Source: Streptomyces sp. f51 | Lineage (GTDB): Bacteria > Actinomycetota > Actinomycetes > Streptomycetales > Streptomycetaceae | Direction of reading: 5' to 3' | Length of the DNA stretch: 64,000 bases | NCBI RefSeq assembly: GCF_037940415.1 | Contig: NZ_CP149798.1 | Span: 6,295,001-6,359,000 of the forward strand | Made by a program: the position numbers and the translations under genes | Notes under the pieces: generated by a model | The model's database searches: none | What the model saw: the letters and a program-made list of their open reading frames with translations, nothing else | Told to the model about the DNA's origin: nothing | Part shown: in pieces, positions 15,965-23,859 of the stretch | Layout of the letters: every line of letters begins with the position of its first letter | How positions within the stretch are numbered: the stretch's first letter is position 1

Positions 15965-16930
15965 ATGGCACAGGACCACGATCACGACCACGGCAGCGGC
16001 CACGGCCACCGCTCGGCACAGGGGCACGGGAACGGGCACGCGCAGGGCCACGGGCATGCGCACGGCGGGACCCATGACCACACCCACACCCACATCGACT
16101 TCGCCGAGATGCTGCCCATGCTGGTGCGGGAGGCCGAGCTGTTCACCCCGGCGTACGCGCAGGCGGCCGAGTGGCTTCGGGAGCAGCGTCCCGATCCGGG
16201 ACTGATCGTGGACGCGGGAAGCGGCCCCGGCGTCATCTCCGGCCTGTTCGCCGAGAAGTTCCCCCGCGCCCGGGTCGTCGCCGTGGACGGCGCCGAGCCC
16301 CTGCTGGCGGAGGCCCGCGCCCGGGCCGAGCGGCTGGGCTTCGCCGACCGCTTCGGCACGATCGAGGCCGAACTCTCCGACGGCGTGGGCGACCTGGAGT
16401 ACCCCGCGGACCTGCTGTGGGCGAGCCGGTCGCTGCACCACGTCGGCGACCAGCGGGCCGCGCTCACGGGCTTCGTCCGGAGTCTGGCCCCCGGCGGCAC
16501 CCTCGCCCTGCTGGAGGGCGGCCTGCCCACGCGGTTCCTCCCGCGCGACACCGGTATCGGCCGGCCGGGTCTCGAAGCCCGGATCGACGCGGTGCACGAC
16601 GAGTGGTTCACCAGGATGCGGACCGAGCTGCACGGTTCGGTGGCGGAGACCGAGGACTGGCCCGCCCTGCTCACCGGCGTCGGGCTCCGGCACACGGCGA
16701 CCCGTACCTTCCTGGTCGACCTGCCCGCCCCGGTCTCGGACGAGGCCCGCGCCTTCATTCTCGGCGCGCTGACCCGCAGGCGGGAGGGGCTCGCCGAAGG
16801 GCTCGACGCCGAGGACCTCGCCACGCTCGACCGGCTCCTTGACCCGGACGACAAGGCGAGCGTGCACCACCGCTCGGACGTGTTCGTCCTGACGGCGATG
16901 ACGGTGTACGTGGGGGTCAAGCCGGAGTAG
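15965..16930 (+). CDS. SAM-dependent methyltransferase with a His-rich N-terminal leader
   Basis: A 321-residue protein. Residues 1-44 are almost entirely His, Gly, Asp, Ala and Thr, with 14 histidines in repeats such as HGHAHGG and HTHTH. A class I methyltransferase fold follows: LIVDAGSGPGVISGLF (motif I), VVAVDGAEPLL (motif II) and LLWASRSLHHVGD (motif IV region), then a C-terminal segment of about 120 residues. His-rich leaders usually bind Ni, Zn or Co, so a metal-linked role is possible but unproven. The ATG at 15965 has GAGAGAGG upstream. The base-level GGGCACGG-like repeats at 15985-16090 reflect this leader. The methyl acceptor is unknown. Confidence 0.85.
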   Translation: MAQDHDHDHGSGHGHRSAQGHGNGHAQGHGHAHGGTHDHTHTHIDFAEMLPMLVREAELFTPAYAQAAEWLREQRPDPGLIVDAGSGPGVISGLFAEKFPRARVVAVDGAEPLLAEARARAERLGFADRFGTIEAELSDGVGDLEYPADLLWASRSLHHVGDQRAALTGFVRSLAPGGTLALLEGGLPTRFLPRDTGIGRPGLEARIDAVHDEWFTRMRTELHGSVAETEDWPALLTGVGLRHTATRTFLVDLPAPVSDEARAFILGALTRRREGLAEGLDAEDLATLDRLLDPDDKASVHHRSDVFVLTAMTVYVGVKPE

Positions 16931-17057
16931 TCCCGGTGGCCGTCCGCCGGTCGCGCGTGGCCGGCGGGCCTTGACATCGAGTGTGCTCCAAGTGGTGAAC
17001 TCCCCTGGTTCCGTGCACAGTTGGCCCGCCCGGGCCGCACACTCCCGGAGGTACACC

Positions 17058-17759
17058 ATGACCGATTCTCCTGTCGCGCTCATCACCGGGGGTGGAAGCG
17101 GCATCGGAGCCGCGGTCGCCCGTCGGCTGCTCGGCGCCGGGCACCGGGTGGCCGTCACCGGTCGCGGTGAGGAGCGGCTGAACGCGTTCGCCGAGGAACT
17201 CGGCCGCCCCGAGGGGCTGTTGACGATCGTCGGGCACGCGGCCGAGTACGACGAGGTGCGCGCCGCGGTCGAGACGACGCTCAAGGGATTCGGGCGGATC
17301 GACACCGTCCTCGCCAACGCCGGGTTCGCCACCCATGACACGGTCGCGGACGGGGACCCGGCCGGCTGGTCCGAGATGGTGCTGACCAATGTGCTGGGTC
17401 CCGCGCTGCTCATCAGGGCGTCCATCGACGCGCTGAAGGAGTCCCGTGGCCGCATCGTCCTGATCGGCAGTGTCGCCGGGCATGTGAACACGCCCGGCAA
17501 CATCTACGGAGCGACCAAGTGGGCGGTGACCGGGCTGGCCGAGAACACCCGGCGTCAGGTCACCGAGTACGGCGTGGGCGTGACCCTGGTCTCGCCCGGC
17601 CGGGTGGAGACCCCGTTCTGGGACAGCTACGGGAGCCTGCCGCCGGGGCATCTCCTGACGGCGGACCAGATCGCCGACTCGATCGTCTGGGCTGTCGGGC
17701 AGCCGGCGGGTGTCGACGTGAACACCGTCGTCGTCCGCCCGATCGGCCAGCCCGTCTGA
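17058..17759 (+). CDS. Short-chain dehydrogenase/reductase (classical SDR)
   Basis: A 233-residue cytosolic oxidoreductase. The nucleotide-binding motif is TGGGSGIG (about residues 10-17), with NAG in LANAGFATHD, the catalytic Ser in LIGSVAGH and the YxxxK pair in IYGATKWAV. An Arg in TGRGEERL after the second strand suggests NADP(H) preference. The substrate cannot be assigned. The ATG at 17058 has CGGAGGT seven bases upstream. It stands alone and ends at a strong bidirectional hairpin. Confidence 0.92.
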   Translation: MTDSPVALITGGGSGIGAAVARRLLGAGHRVAVTGRGEERLNAFAEELGRPEGLLTIVGHAAEYDEVRAAVETTLKGFGRIDTVLANAGFATHDTVADGDPAGWSEMVLTNVLGPALLIRASIDALKESRGRIVLIGSVAGHVNTPGNIYGATKWAVTGLAENTRRQVTEYGVGVTLVSPGRVETPFWDSYGSLPPGHLLTADQIADSIVWAVGQPAGVDVNTVVVRPIGQPV

Positions 17760-17764
17760 TCCGC

Positions 17765-17800
17765 GCCCGGGGGGACCGGAGTTCCCGTCTCCCCCCGGGC
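17765..17800. terminator. Bidirectional hairpin between SDR and chitosanase genes
   Basis: GCCCGGGGGGA (17765-17775) pairs perfectly with 17790-17800 around a 14-base loop. It lies between two convergent stop codons and can end both transcripts. Confidence 0.8.
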
Positions 17801-17820
17801 CGTCCCCACCTCGCGGGTCC

Positions 17821-18516
17821 TCAGTTGTTCGCGAGGAACTGCCTGGCCAGCGAGTCCCCGAGGGACACGGCCGCGCTGTGGCTCTCGATGGGGGACACCT
17901 GCGAGTTCTTGAACAATATGTACGTCACGCCGCTGTCGGCCCCGCCCGTCTCCGGGTCGGGGTCGATACCGAGCGCGTTCGCCGTGGCGTACGACGCCTC
18001 ACCGATGATCTTCGTCGGCCCGGTGTCGCCGACCACCGCGTACTCGACCTTGCCGTTGTAGACGACGGCGACCACACCGCCGCCCTTGATGCCCGAACTC
18101 GTGTACTTCCAGATGCTGCTGGAACTCGGCACGACGACGTACGGCAGGGAGTCGGCGCGCAGTGGCCTGCCGTCGGACTGGTGGAAGGCGGTGTCGTCCT
18201 GGAACCAGGGGTCGGTGTCGGCGTTGCACCTGGAGGTGACCTGGCCGTCGCAGTCGACGTCCATGTCGGCCTTCCAGAACACGGCGCCGTTCTTGCCGCA
18301 GACGGGGATCGTGGCCGAAGTCTCTTCGTCGGTCCTGTACTTGCCGTTCGAGATCTGCGAACAGGACGTCACCTTGGCGAGGAGGGCGGCCGCGCTGACC
18401 GAGCCCTCCTGCGCCGAGCGGGGGGCGGCGGTGCCGGAGGCACTGGCCGGGAGCGCGGCGACGGCGAGCAGTGCCGCTCCGGCGACCGCGGACAGGGTCA
18501 GTGTTCGAGTGCGCAC
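17821..18516 (-). CDS. Secreted GH75 chitosanase
   Basis: A 231-residue secreted protein. A signal peptide (about 1-27, LAVAALPASASG) is followed by a single GH75 catalytic domain with the family segments ADMDVDCDGQ, DPWFQDDTAFHQS and EYAVVGDTGPTKIIGEAS, the last holding the Asp/Glu pair region expected at the active site. GH75 enzymes hydrolyse chitosan internally. The GTG at 18516 has GAAGGG upstream. A palindrome of the type seen before streptomycete chitosanase genes lies 20 bases upstream of the start codon, so expression is probably repressed by a CsnR-like ROK regulator until chitosan oligosaccharides are present. That regulator is not in the window. Confidence 0.92.
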   Translation of the reverse strand: MRTRTLTLSAVAGAALLAVAALPASASGTAAPRSAQEGSVSAAALLAKVTSCSQISNGKYRTDEETSATIPVCGKNGAVFWKADMDVDCDGQVTSRCNADTDPWFQDDTAFHQSDGRPLRADSLPYVVVPSSSSIWKYTSSGIKGGGVVAVVYNGKVEYAVVGDTGPTKIIGEASYATANALGIDPDPETGGADSGVTYILFKNSQVSPIESHSAAVSLGDSLARQFLANN

Positions 18517-18535
18517 TGTGGGGGACCCTTCTGTT

Positions 18536-18548
18536 AGGAAACTTTCCT
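18536..18548. promoter_or_regulatory. Palindromic operator of chitosanase type (CsnR-like)
   Basis: AGGAAA, one central C, then TTTCCT form a perfect 6+6 palindrome 20 bases upstream of the chitosanase start. It resembles operators described before streptomycete csn genes and bound by the ROK-family repressor CsnR. The match is from memory of the consensus. Confidence 0.72.
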
Positions 18549-18632
18549 TACCGGGTTCCTCCAAAGTGGCCCTGCTTGCATGACCGCGTCAAGACCTGTT
18601 CCCGGGTTGGTCCGGTCCAAGGGTGCGAAAAA

Positions 18633-18669
18633 GCCGCCGCCCGGATGCGGTGAGCATCCGGGCGGCGGC
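18633..18669 (-). terminator. Intrinsic terminator of the aldo/keto reductase gene
   Basis: A 16-bp perfect stem (18633-18648 with 18654-18669, five-base loop) is followed in the minus direction by CTTTTTC. The U-rich tail is rare in this window and makes this a classical rho-independent terminator. Confidence 0.92.
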
Positions 18670-18685
18670 TGCGGTGCCGGGCCGG

Positions 18686-19519
18686 TCAGCCGACGTCGAA
18701 CGCGGCCGGGTCGGGGCCGATCCTGCGGTCCTCGTTCAGGGCCGAGATCGCCGCGATGTCCTCGGTGTCCAGGGAGAAGTCGAAGACGTCGATGTTCTCC
18801 TTGATCCGGGACGGGGTCACGGACTTCGGGATCACGATGTTGCCCAGCTGGAGGTGCCAGCGCAGCACGATCTGGGCCGGGGTGCGGCCGTGCTTCTGGG
18901 CGATGGCGACGATCGCCGGGACCTCGAGGAGCCCCTTGCCCTGGCCGAGCGGCGACCAGCCCTCGGTCGCGATGCCCTGCTCAGCGTGGAACTCGCGGGC
19001 CGCGCGCTGCTGGAGGTGCGGGTGCAGCTCGATCTGGTTGACGGCGGGGATGACGGACGTCTCCTCGATCAGTCTGGCCAGGTGCTCCGGCAGGAAGTTC
19101 GAGGTGCCGATGGCCTTGGCGCGGCCGTCGGCGTAGATCTTCTCGAAGGCCTTGAAGGTGTCGACATAACGGCCGCGGGCGGGCGTCGGCCAGTGGATCA
19201 GATACAGGTCGACATAGTCCAGGCCGAGCTTCTCCAGCGAGGTGTCGAACGCACGCAGCGCGGAGTCGTACCCCTGATCGCTGTTCCAGAGCTTGGTGGT
19301 GACGAAGAGCTCCTCGCGGGCGATGCCGGAGGCGCCGACGGCCTTGCCGGTGCCCGCTTCGTTGCCGTAGATCGCCGCTGTGTCGATGCTGCGGTACCCG
19401 GACTCCAGTGCGGTGGCGACCGCCCGCTCCGCCTCGTCGTCCGGCACCTGCCAGACGCCGAAGCCCAGCTGCGGCATCTCGACGCCGTTGTTCAGGATGA
19501 TCGGGGGGACCTTGCTCAC
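18686..19519 (-). CDS. Aldo/keto reductase (2,5-didehydrogluconate reductase-like)
   Basis: A 277-residue (beta/alpha)8 NADPH-dependent reductase. The tetrad is visible: Asp in SIDTAAIYGNE with its Tyr, Lys in VTTKLWN, and His in LYLIHWPTP. The C-terminal IPKSVTPSRIKEN is the NADPH 2'-phosphate-binding segment. Such enzymes reduce aldehydes, methylglyoxal or keto sugars. I use the GTG at 19519 (MSKVPPIILNNG), the usual N-terminus, with AAGGA upstream. A 7+7 inverted repeat at 19566-19580 lies just upstream and may be an operator. Confidence 0.93.
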   Translation of the reverse strand: MSKVPPIILNNGVEMPQLGFGVWQVPDDEAERAVATALESGYRSIDTAAIYGNEAGTGKAVGASGIAREELFVTTKLWNSDQGYDSALRAFDTSLEKLGLDYVDLYLIHWPTPARGRYVDTFKAFEKIYADGRAKAIGTSNFLPEHLARLIEETSVIPAVNQIELHPHLQQRAAREFHAEQGIATEGWSPLGQGKGLLEVPAIVAIAQKHGRTPAQIVLRWHLQLGNIVIPKSVTPSRIKENIDVFDFSLDTEDIAAISALNEDRRIGPDPAAFDVG

Positions 19520-19565
19520 GAGCTCTCGATCCTTCAGTCGTCGGATGGTTCTCGTATCGTCAACG

Positions 19566-19580
19566 ATCACGGGCCGTGAT
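19566..19580. promoter_or_regulatory. 7+7 inverted repeat upstream of the aldo/keto reductase
   Basis: ATCACGG and CCGTGAT are exact reverse complements around one G, centred about 54 bases before the reductase start. The position suits a repressor site. No regulator gene is adjacent. Confidence 0.5.
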
Positions 19581-19675
19581 GCATTCCTGACCGGGCTCCG
19601 GGCACGCGGAATCGCAGATTGGCTGAAATAGTCCGATCAATCATCCCTCAGCTTGCGCCGGAGGCCGATCCGGGA

Positions 19676-21502
19676 TCACGTCCGGTACAGCGCCTCGACC
19701 TCCGTCGAGTACGCCTTCTCGATCGCCTTGCGCTTCAGCTTCAGCGACGGCGTCAGCAGACCGTGCTCCTCGGTGAACTGGTTGGCCAGGATCCGGAACG
19801 TACGGATCGACTCGGCCTGCGAGACCAGGGTGTTCGCGGCGACCACGGCACGCCGCACCTCGGTCTCCAGATCAGGGTCGCGCACCAGATCGCCGGAGGA
19901 CAGCGGGGGCTTGCCGCGCATCTGGAGCCAGTGCTCGACGGCCTCGGAGTCGAGGGTGACGAGCGCGGCGATGTACGGCCGGTCGTTGCCGACCACTATG
20001 CACTGCGCGACCAGCGGATGGTCGCGCACCCGCTCCTCCAGCACCCCCGGCGAGACGCTCTTGCCGCCGGAGGTCACCAGGATCTCCTTCTTGCGCCCGG
20101 TGATGGTGAGGTAGCCGTCCTCGTCCAGGGACCCGAGGTCCCCGGTGGCGAGCCAGCCGTCGTGCAGGGTGGCGTCGGTGGCCTTGTCGTTGTTCAGATA
20201 GCCCTGGAAGACGTTGCCGCCGTTCAGCCAGATCTCGCCGTCGTCCGCGATGTGCACGGTGGTGCCGGGGATCGCCTGTCCGACGGTTCCGAACCGGGTG
20301 AGCTCGGGCGGATTGGCGGTGGCGGCCGCCGTGGACTCGGTGAGCCCGTACCCCTCGTAGATGGTGATGCCCGCGCCCGCGAAGAACAGCCCGAGCCGCC
20401 GGTCCATCGCCGAGCCGCCGGACATCGCGTGTCTGACCCGGCCGCCCATCGCGGCCCGGACCTTCGAGTAGACGAGCTTGTCGAGGACCTGGTGCTGCAT
20501 GCGCAGGCTCGCCGAGGGGCCCGGACCCGTGCCCCAGGCCTTGGCCTCGACGGCGTCCGCGTAGCGCACGGCGACGTCCACGGCCTTCTCGAAGGGGCCG
20601 GCCTTGCCCTCCCGCTCGGCCTTGCGGCGCGCGGAGTTGAAGACCTTCTCGAAGATGTACGGCACCGCGAGGAAGAAGGTGGGACGGAACGCGGCGAGGT
20701 CGGGGAGCAGCGCGGACGCGTGCAGCTGGGGCTGGTGCCCGAACTTGACCCTCCCGCGGAAGGCGGCGATCTGCACCATCCGTCCGAAGACGTGCGCGAG
20801 CGGCAGGAACAGCAGGGTGCTCGCCTCGTCGCCGCGCTTGGAGTGGAAGACGGGCTCCCAGCGCCCGATGACGGTGTCCGCCTCGAACATGAAGTTCGCG
20901 TGCGAGATGACACAGCCCTTGGGGCGCCCGGTGGTGCCCGAGGTGTAGATGATCGTCGCGATCGATTCCGGCGTGACGGCGCGGCGGTGCCGGTGCACCA
21001 CGTCGTCGTCGATGTGCGCGCCCGCCTCGTACAGCTCGTGCACCGCGCCCACGTCGAGCTGCCAGAGCCGGTGCAGCTGGGGCAGCCGGTCGACGACCGT
21101 GGCGATGGTCATCGCGTGGTCCTCGTGCTCCACCATGACCGCCGACACCTGGGCGTCGTGCAGCATCCAGAAGACCTGCTCCGCCGAGGACGTGGGGTAG
21201 ATGGGCACGACCTGGGCGCCGATCGTCCACAGGGCGAAGTCGAAGAGGCTCCACTCGTAGCGGGTACGGCACATGATGGCGACCCGGTCGCCGAAGCGGA
21301 CACCGTGGGCCAGCATGCCCTTGGCGAGCGCCAGGACCTCGTCCCGGAACTCGGCCGAGGTGACATCGCGCCACTGCCCCTGCTCGTCCTTGCGGCCGAG
21401 AGCGACGTGGAGCGGGTCCAGGTGGGCATACTCGAACACGGCGTCGGCCAGGCCGCCCACCGGCGGCGCCGACGCCGACGGGGGGTTGGTGAACTCGCGC
21501 AA
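19676..21502 (-). CDS. Long-chain acyl-CoA synthetase (AMP-forming, FadD15-like)
   Basis: A 608-residue adenylate-forming enzyme. Motifs in order: the P-loop IIYTSGTTGRPKG, the A-motif GYGLTESTAAA, the ATP/AMP motif DGWLATGDLG, and the hinge ITGRKKEILVTSGGK with the expected C-terminal Lys later in PSLKLKRKAIEKAY. It activates fatty acids to acyl-CoA via acyl-AMP at the membrane face. I place the start at the TTG at 21502 (MREFTNPPSA) because AGGAG lies five bases upstream and related proteins begin MREF; the codon before it is GTA. It appears monocistronic, with a 272-base upstream gap containing a small palindrome at 21653-21664. Confidence 0.94.
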   Translation of the reverse strand: MREFTNPPSASAPPVGGLADAVFEYAHLDPLHVALGRKDEQGQWRDVTSAEFRDEVLALAKGMLAHGVRFGDRVAIMCRTRYEWSLFDFALWTIGAQVVPIYPTSSAEQVFWMLHDAQVSAVMVEHEDHAMTIATVVDRLPQLHRLWQLDVGAVHELYEAGAHIDDDVVHRHRRAVTPESIATIIYTSGTTGRPKGCVISHANFMFEADTVIGRWEPVFHSKRGDEASTLLFLPLAHVFGRMVQIAAFRGRVKFGHQPQLHASALLPDLAAFRPTFFLAVPYIFEKVFNSARRKAEREGKAGPFEKAVDVAVRYADAVEAKAWGTGPGPSASLRMQHQVLDKLVYSKVRAAMGGRVRHAMSGGSAMDRRLGLFFAGAGITIYEGYGLTESTAAATANPPELTRFGTVGQAIPGTTVHIADDGEIWLNGGNVFQGYLNNDKATDATLHDGWLATGDLGSLDEDGYLTITGRKKEILVTSGGKSVSPGVLEERVRDHPLVAQCIVVGNDRPYIAALVTLDSEAVEHWLQMRGKPPLSSGDLVRDPDLETEVRRAVVAANTLVSQAESIRTFRILANQFTEEHGLLTPSLKLKRKAIEKAYSTEVEALYRT

Positions 21503-21774
21503 TACCGCTCCTCGTGGCCTCCGCACAGCGCCGTGAAAGCTACCCCACCACGCGAGCGGACGGGAGGGGGCTCGAATCGCCGGGCAGTGCGCCGTGCGCA
21601 CGAGTCAACTGCGGAAATGCCCGCACAAGGGGAAGGGGCGGACAGAATTCCTTACGGTTCCGTAGGTTTCGGGTGCTTAATCTCCACGGAATCGCTACGA
21701 CCCCGGTCGACCGCGACGGACCCCGGTCCGGCGCCCGGCCGCCCGGCCGGTCCCCGGCCTGCCGTGGACACCAC

Positions 21775-22650
21775 TCAGCCCCGCTGTCGCCCCCGGTGCA
21801 GCCGGTCCCCGCCTGCGAGGATCGCCGTCGCGAGCGCGTCCGCGGCGCCCTGCGCGGACGGCCGCCGCCGCCCGTGCACCAGCACGAAGTCGACCTCGCC
21901 GAGTTCCGGGAGCCCCGCCCGCTCCGGCACCCGGACCAGACCGGGCGGCACCAGTCCGCGGGAGTGCGCCATCACACCGAGGCCCGCGCGGGCCGCCGCG
22001 AGCAGACCGTTCAGGCTGCCGCTGGTGCAGGCGACACGCCACGGCCTGCCCTGGCGCTCCAGCGCTTCGAGGGCGAGCGCGCGGGTGATGCCCGGGGGCG
22101 GGTACACGATCAGCGGGACCGGGCGGTCCGGGTCGAGCCGCAGCCGCGGGGCGCCGATCCACACGAGCCGGTCGTGCCAGACGAGCTCGCCGCGCGGATC
22201 CTCGGGTCGCCGCTTCGCCAGCACCAGATCGAGATGCCCCGCGGCGAGCCGCTCGTGGAGCGTGCCGGACAGCTCGACCGTGAGCTCCAGGTCCACCTCG
22301 GGGTGGTCGGTGCGGAACCCCTCCAGGATCTCCGGCAGCCGCGTCAGCACGAAGTCCTCGGACGCGCCGAAACGCAGCCGGCCGCGCAGCCGTGTCCCGG
22401 CGAAGAACGCCGTCGCCTGCTCCTGGACCTCCAGGATCCGCCGCGCGAAGCCGAGCATCGCCTCGCCGTCCTCGGTGAGCTCGACGGAGTGGGTGTCGCG
22501 GGAGAAGAACTGCCGGCCGGCCGCGTCCTCCAGCCGGCGCACATGCTGGCTGACCGTGGACTGGCGCACCCCCAGCCGCCGGGCGGCCTGCGTGAAACTC
22601 AGCGTCTGGGCCACCGCCAGGAACGTACGCAGCTGGGAAGGGTCGTACAC
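21775..22650 (-). CDS. LysR-family transcriptional regulator
   Basis: A 291-residue regulator. Its N-terminal winged helix (LRTFLAVAQTLSFTQAARRL, then QSTVSQHVRRLE) is typical, followed by a type 2 periplasmic-binding-like effector domain (about 90-285). It starts at a GTG at 22650 and is divergent from the bile-acid-symporter-like gene at 22795. By the usual LysR arrangement it should control that transporter and itself through the site at 22655-22675. The effector is unknown. The last 15 residues are Arg/Gly-rich and probably unstructured. Confidence 0.92.
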   Translation of the reverse strand: MYDPSQLRTFLAVAQTLSFTQAARRLGVRQSTVSQHVRRLEDAAGRQFFSRDTHSVELTEDGEAMLGFARRILEVQEQATAFFAGTRLRGRLRFGASEDFVLTRLPEILEGFRTDHPEVDLELTVELSGTLHERLAAGHLDLVLAKRRPEDPRGELVWHDRLVWIGAPRLRLDPDRPVPLIVYPPPGITRALALEALERQGRPWRVACTSGSLNGLLAAARAGLGVMAHSRGLVPPGLVRVPERAGLPELGEVDFVLVHGRRRPSAQGAADALATAILAGGDRLHRGRQRG

Positions 22651-22654
22651 ACCC

Positions 22655-22675
22655 TCACGTTATCGCGATACGTGA
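22655..22675. promoter_or_regulatory. LysR-type binding site in the divergent promoter
   Basis: TCACG and CGTGA form an inverted repeat separated by 11 bases, with the perfect palindrome TATCGCGATA inside (22661-22670). The dyad and T-N11-A-like spacing fit a LysR box, and it lies immediately upstream of the LysR start codon. Confidence 0.65.
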
Positions 22676-22794
22676 TGACAGTCAGAGCGGTATGACGGAT
22701 TCCCGATCGGGGCGGGGCGGAGGACGATGGAGAGGGCACGATCCGCCGACGGCGATCGGCCGCACCGAACCGAGCGACCGAGCAGTGGAGCACC

Positions 22795-23859
22795 GTGAAA
22801 CGCCTGAAGTGGCCGCGCTGGATGCCGGTCGACCCCTACATCCTGCTGCTGCTCGGGACCGTGGGCCTCGCCGCCCTGCTCCCCGCGAGAGGAACGGCCG
22901 CGGACGTCGCCTCGGGCGCGTCCACGGCGGCCATCGCCTTCCTCTTCTTCCTGTACGGCGCACGCCTGTCCACCCGTGAGGCACTGGACGGCCTCCGGCA
23001 CTGGCGCCTGCACGGCACGGTCCTGATCTGCACCTTCGTGGCGTTCCCGCTGCTCGGCCTCGCCGCCCGCGGCCTCGAGCCGGTGCTCCTGACGCACGAC
23101 CTCTACACCGGCCTCCTCTTCCTCACCCTCGTCCCCTCGACCATCCAGTCGTCGATCGCCTTCACCTCGATCGCCCGCGGCAACGTGCCCGCCGCCATCT
23201 GCGCGGGCTCCTTCTCGTCGCTCGCCGGCATCGTCGTCACCCCCCTGCTCGCCGCGCTCCTCCTCGGCAACAGCGGCGGCGGGTTCTCCGCGGACTCGGT
23301 CGTCAGGATCGTGCTCCAGCTCCTGGTGCCGTTCCTGGCCGGACAACTGCTGCGCCCCTGGATCGGCGCGTTCATCACCCGCCACAAGAAGGTGCTCGGC
23401 CTCGTCGACCGCGGATCGATCCTGCTCGTCGTGTACACCGCGTTCAGCGAGGGCATGGTGCGGGGCATCTGGAGCCAGGTGAGCGCCGTCCGGCTGGGGG
23501 GCCTCCTCCTGGTCGAGGCACTGCTGCTCGCCGTGATGCTCCTGCTGACCTGGTACGGCACGAAGGTCCTGCGCTTCGGCCGGGAGGACCGGATCGCCAT
23601 CCAGTTCGCCGGGTCCAAGAAGTCGCTCGCCTCGGGCCTGCCCATGGCCGGTGTCCTGTTCGGAGCGCACGCCTCCCTCGCCGTGCTCCCGCTGATGCTC
23701 TTCCACCAGATGCAGCTCATGGTGTGCGCGGTGATCGCCAAGCGCCGGGCCCGCGACCCCGAGGCGGGCGGCCGGACCGGCCCGGACGGGCCGGCCGGCA
23801 CCCGGGGCGCGACGGGACGGCGGTTTCTAGTCCGTTCCGCTCACGTGGTCCAGCGGTAG
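22795..23859 (+). CDS. Bile acid:sodium symporter family transporter (SBF-like)
   Basis: A 354-residue integral membrane protein with about nine or ten hydrophobic segments, beginning PYILLLLGTVGLAALLP and including LVPSTIQSSIAFTSIARGN and GSKKSLASGLPMAGVLFG, which are characteristic of the SBF-like (PF13593) branch. Relatives export or import organic anions with sodium; bacterial members rarely transport bile acids. The GTG at 22795 is preceded by GTGGAGC. The hydrophilic tail after residue 320 is Gly/Arg-rich and its last 11 codons overlap the 3' end of the convergent sialidase gene by 33 bases. Regulation by the divergent LysR protein is likely. Confidence 0.9.
   Translation: MKRLKWPRWMPVDPYILLLLGTVGLAALLPARGTAADVASGASTAAIAFLFFLYGARLSTREALDGLRHWRLHGTVLICTFVAFPLLGLAARGLEPVLLTHDLYTGLLFLTLVPSTIQSSIAFTSIARGNVPAAICAGSFSSLAGIVVTPLLAALLLGNSGGGFSADSVVRIVLQLLVPFLAGQLLRPWIGAFITRHKKVLGLVDRGSILLVVYTAFSEGMVRGIWSQVSAVRLGGLLLVEALLLAVMLLLTWYGTKVLRFGREDRIAIQFAGSKKSLASGLPMAGVLFGAHASLAVLPLMLFHQMQLMVCAVIAKRRARDPEAGGRTGPDGPAGTRGATGRRFLVRSAHVVQR

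Noticed and set aside
21653..21664. TACGG-TT-CCGTA palindrome upstream of the acyl-CoA synthetase
   Set aside because: Arms of 5 bp in GC-rich DNA are likely by chance, and it lies about 150 bases upstream of the start with no supporting context.
19619..22675. Plus-strand frame of 1018 codons opposite the acyl-CoA synthetase and LysR genes
   Set aside because: It spans two intact minus-strand genes and their intergenic region, and its translation has no recognisable domain.
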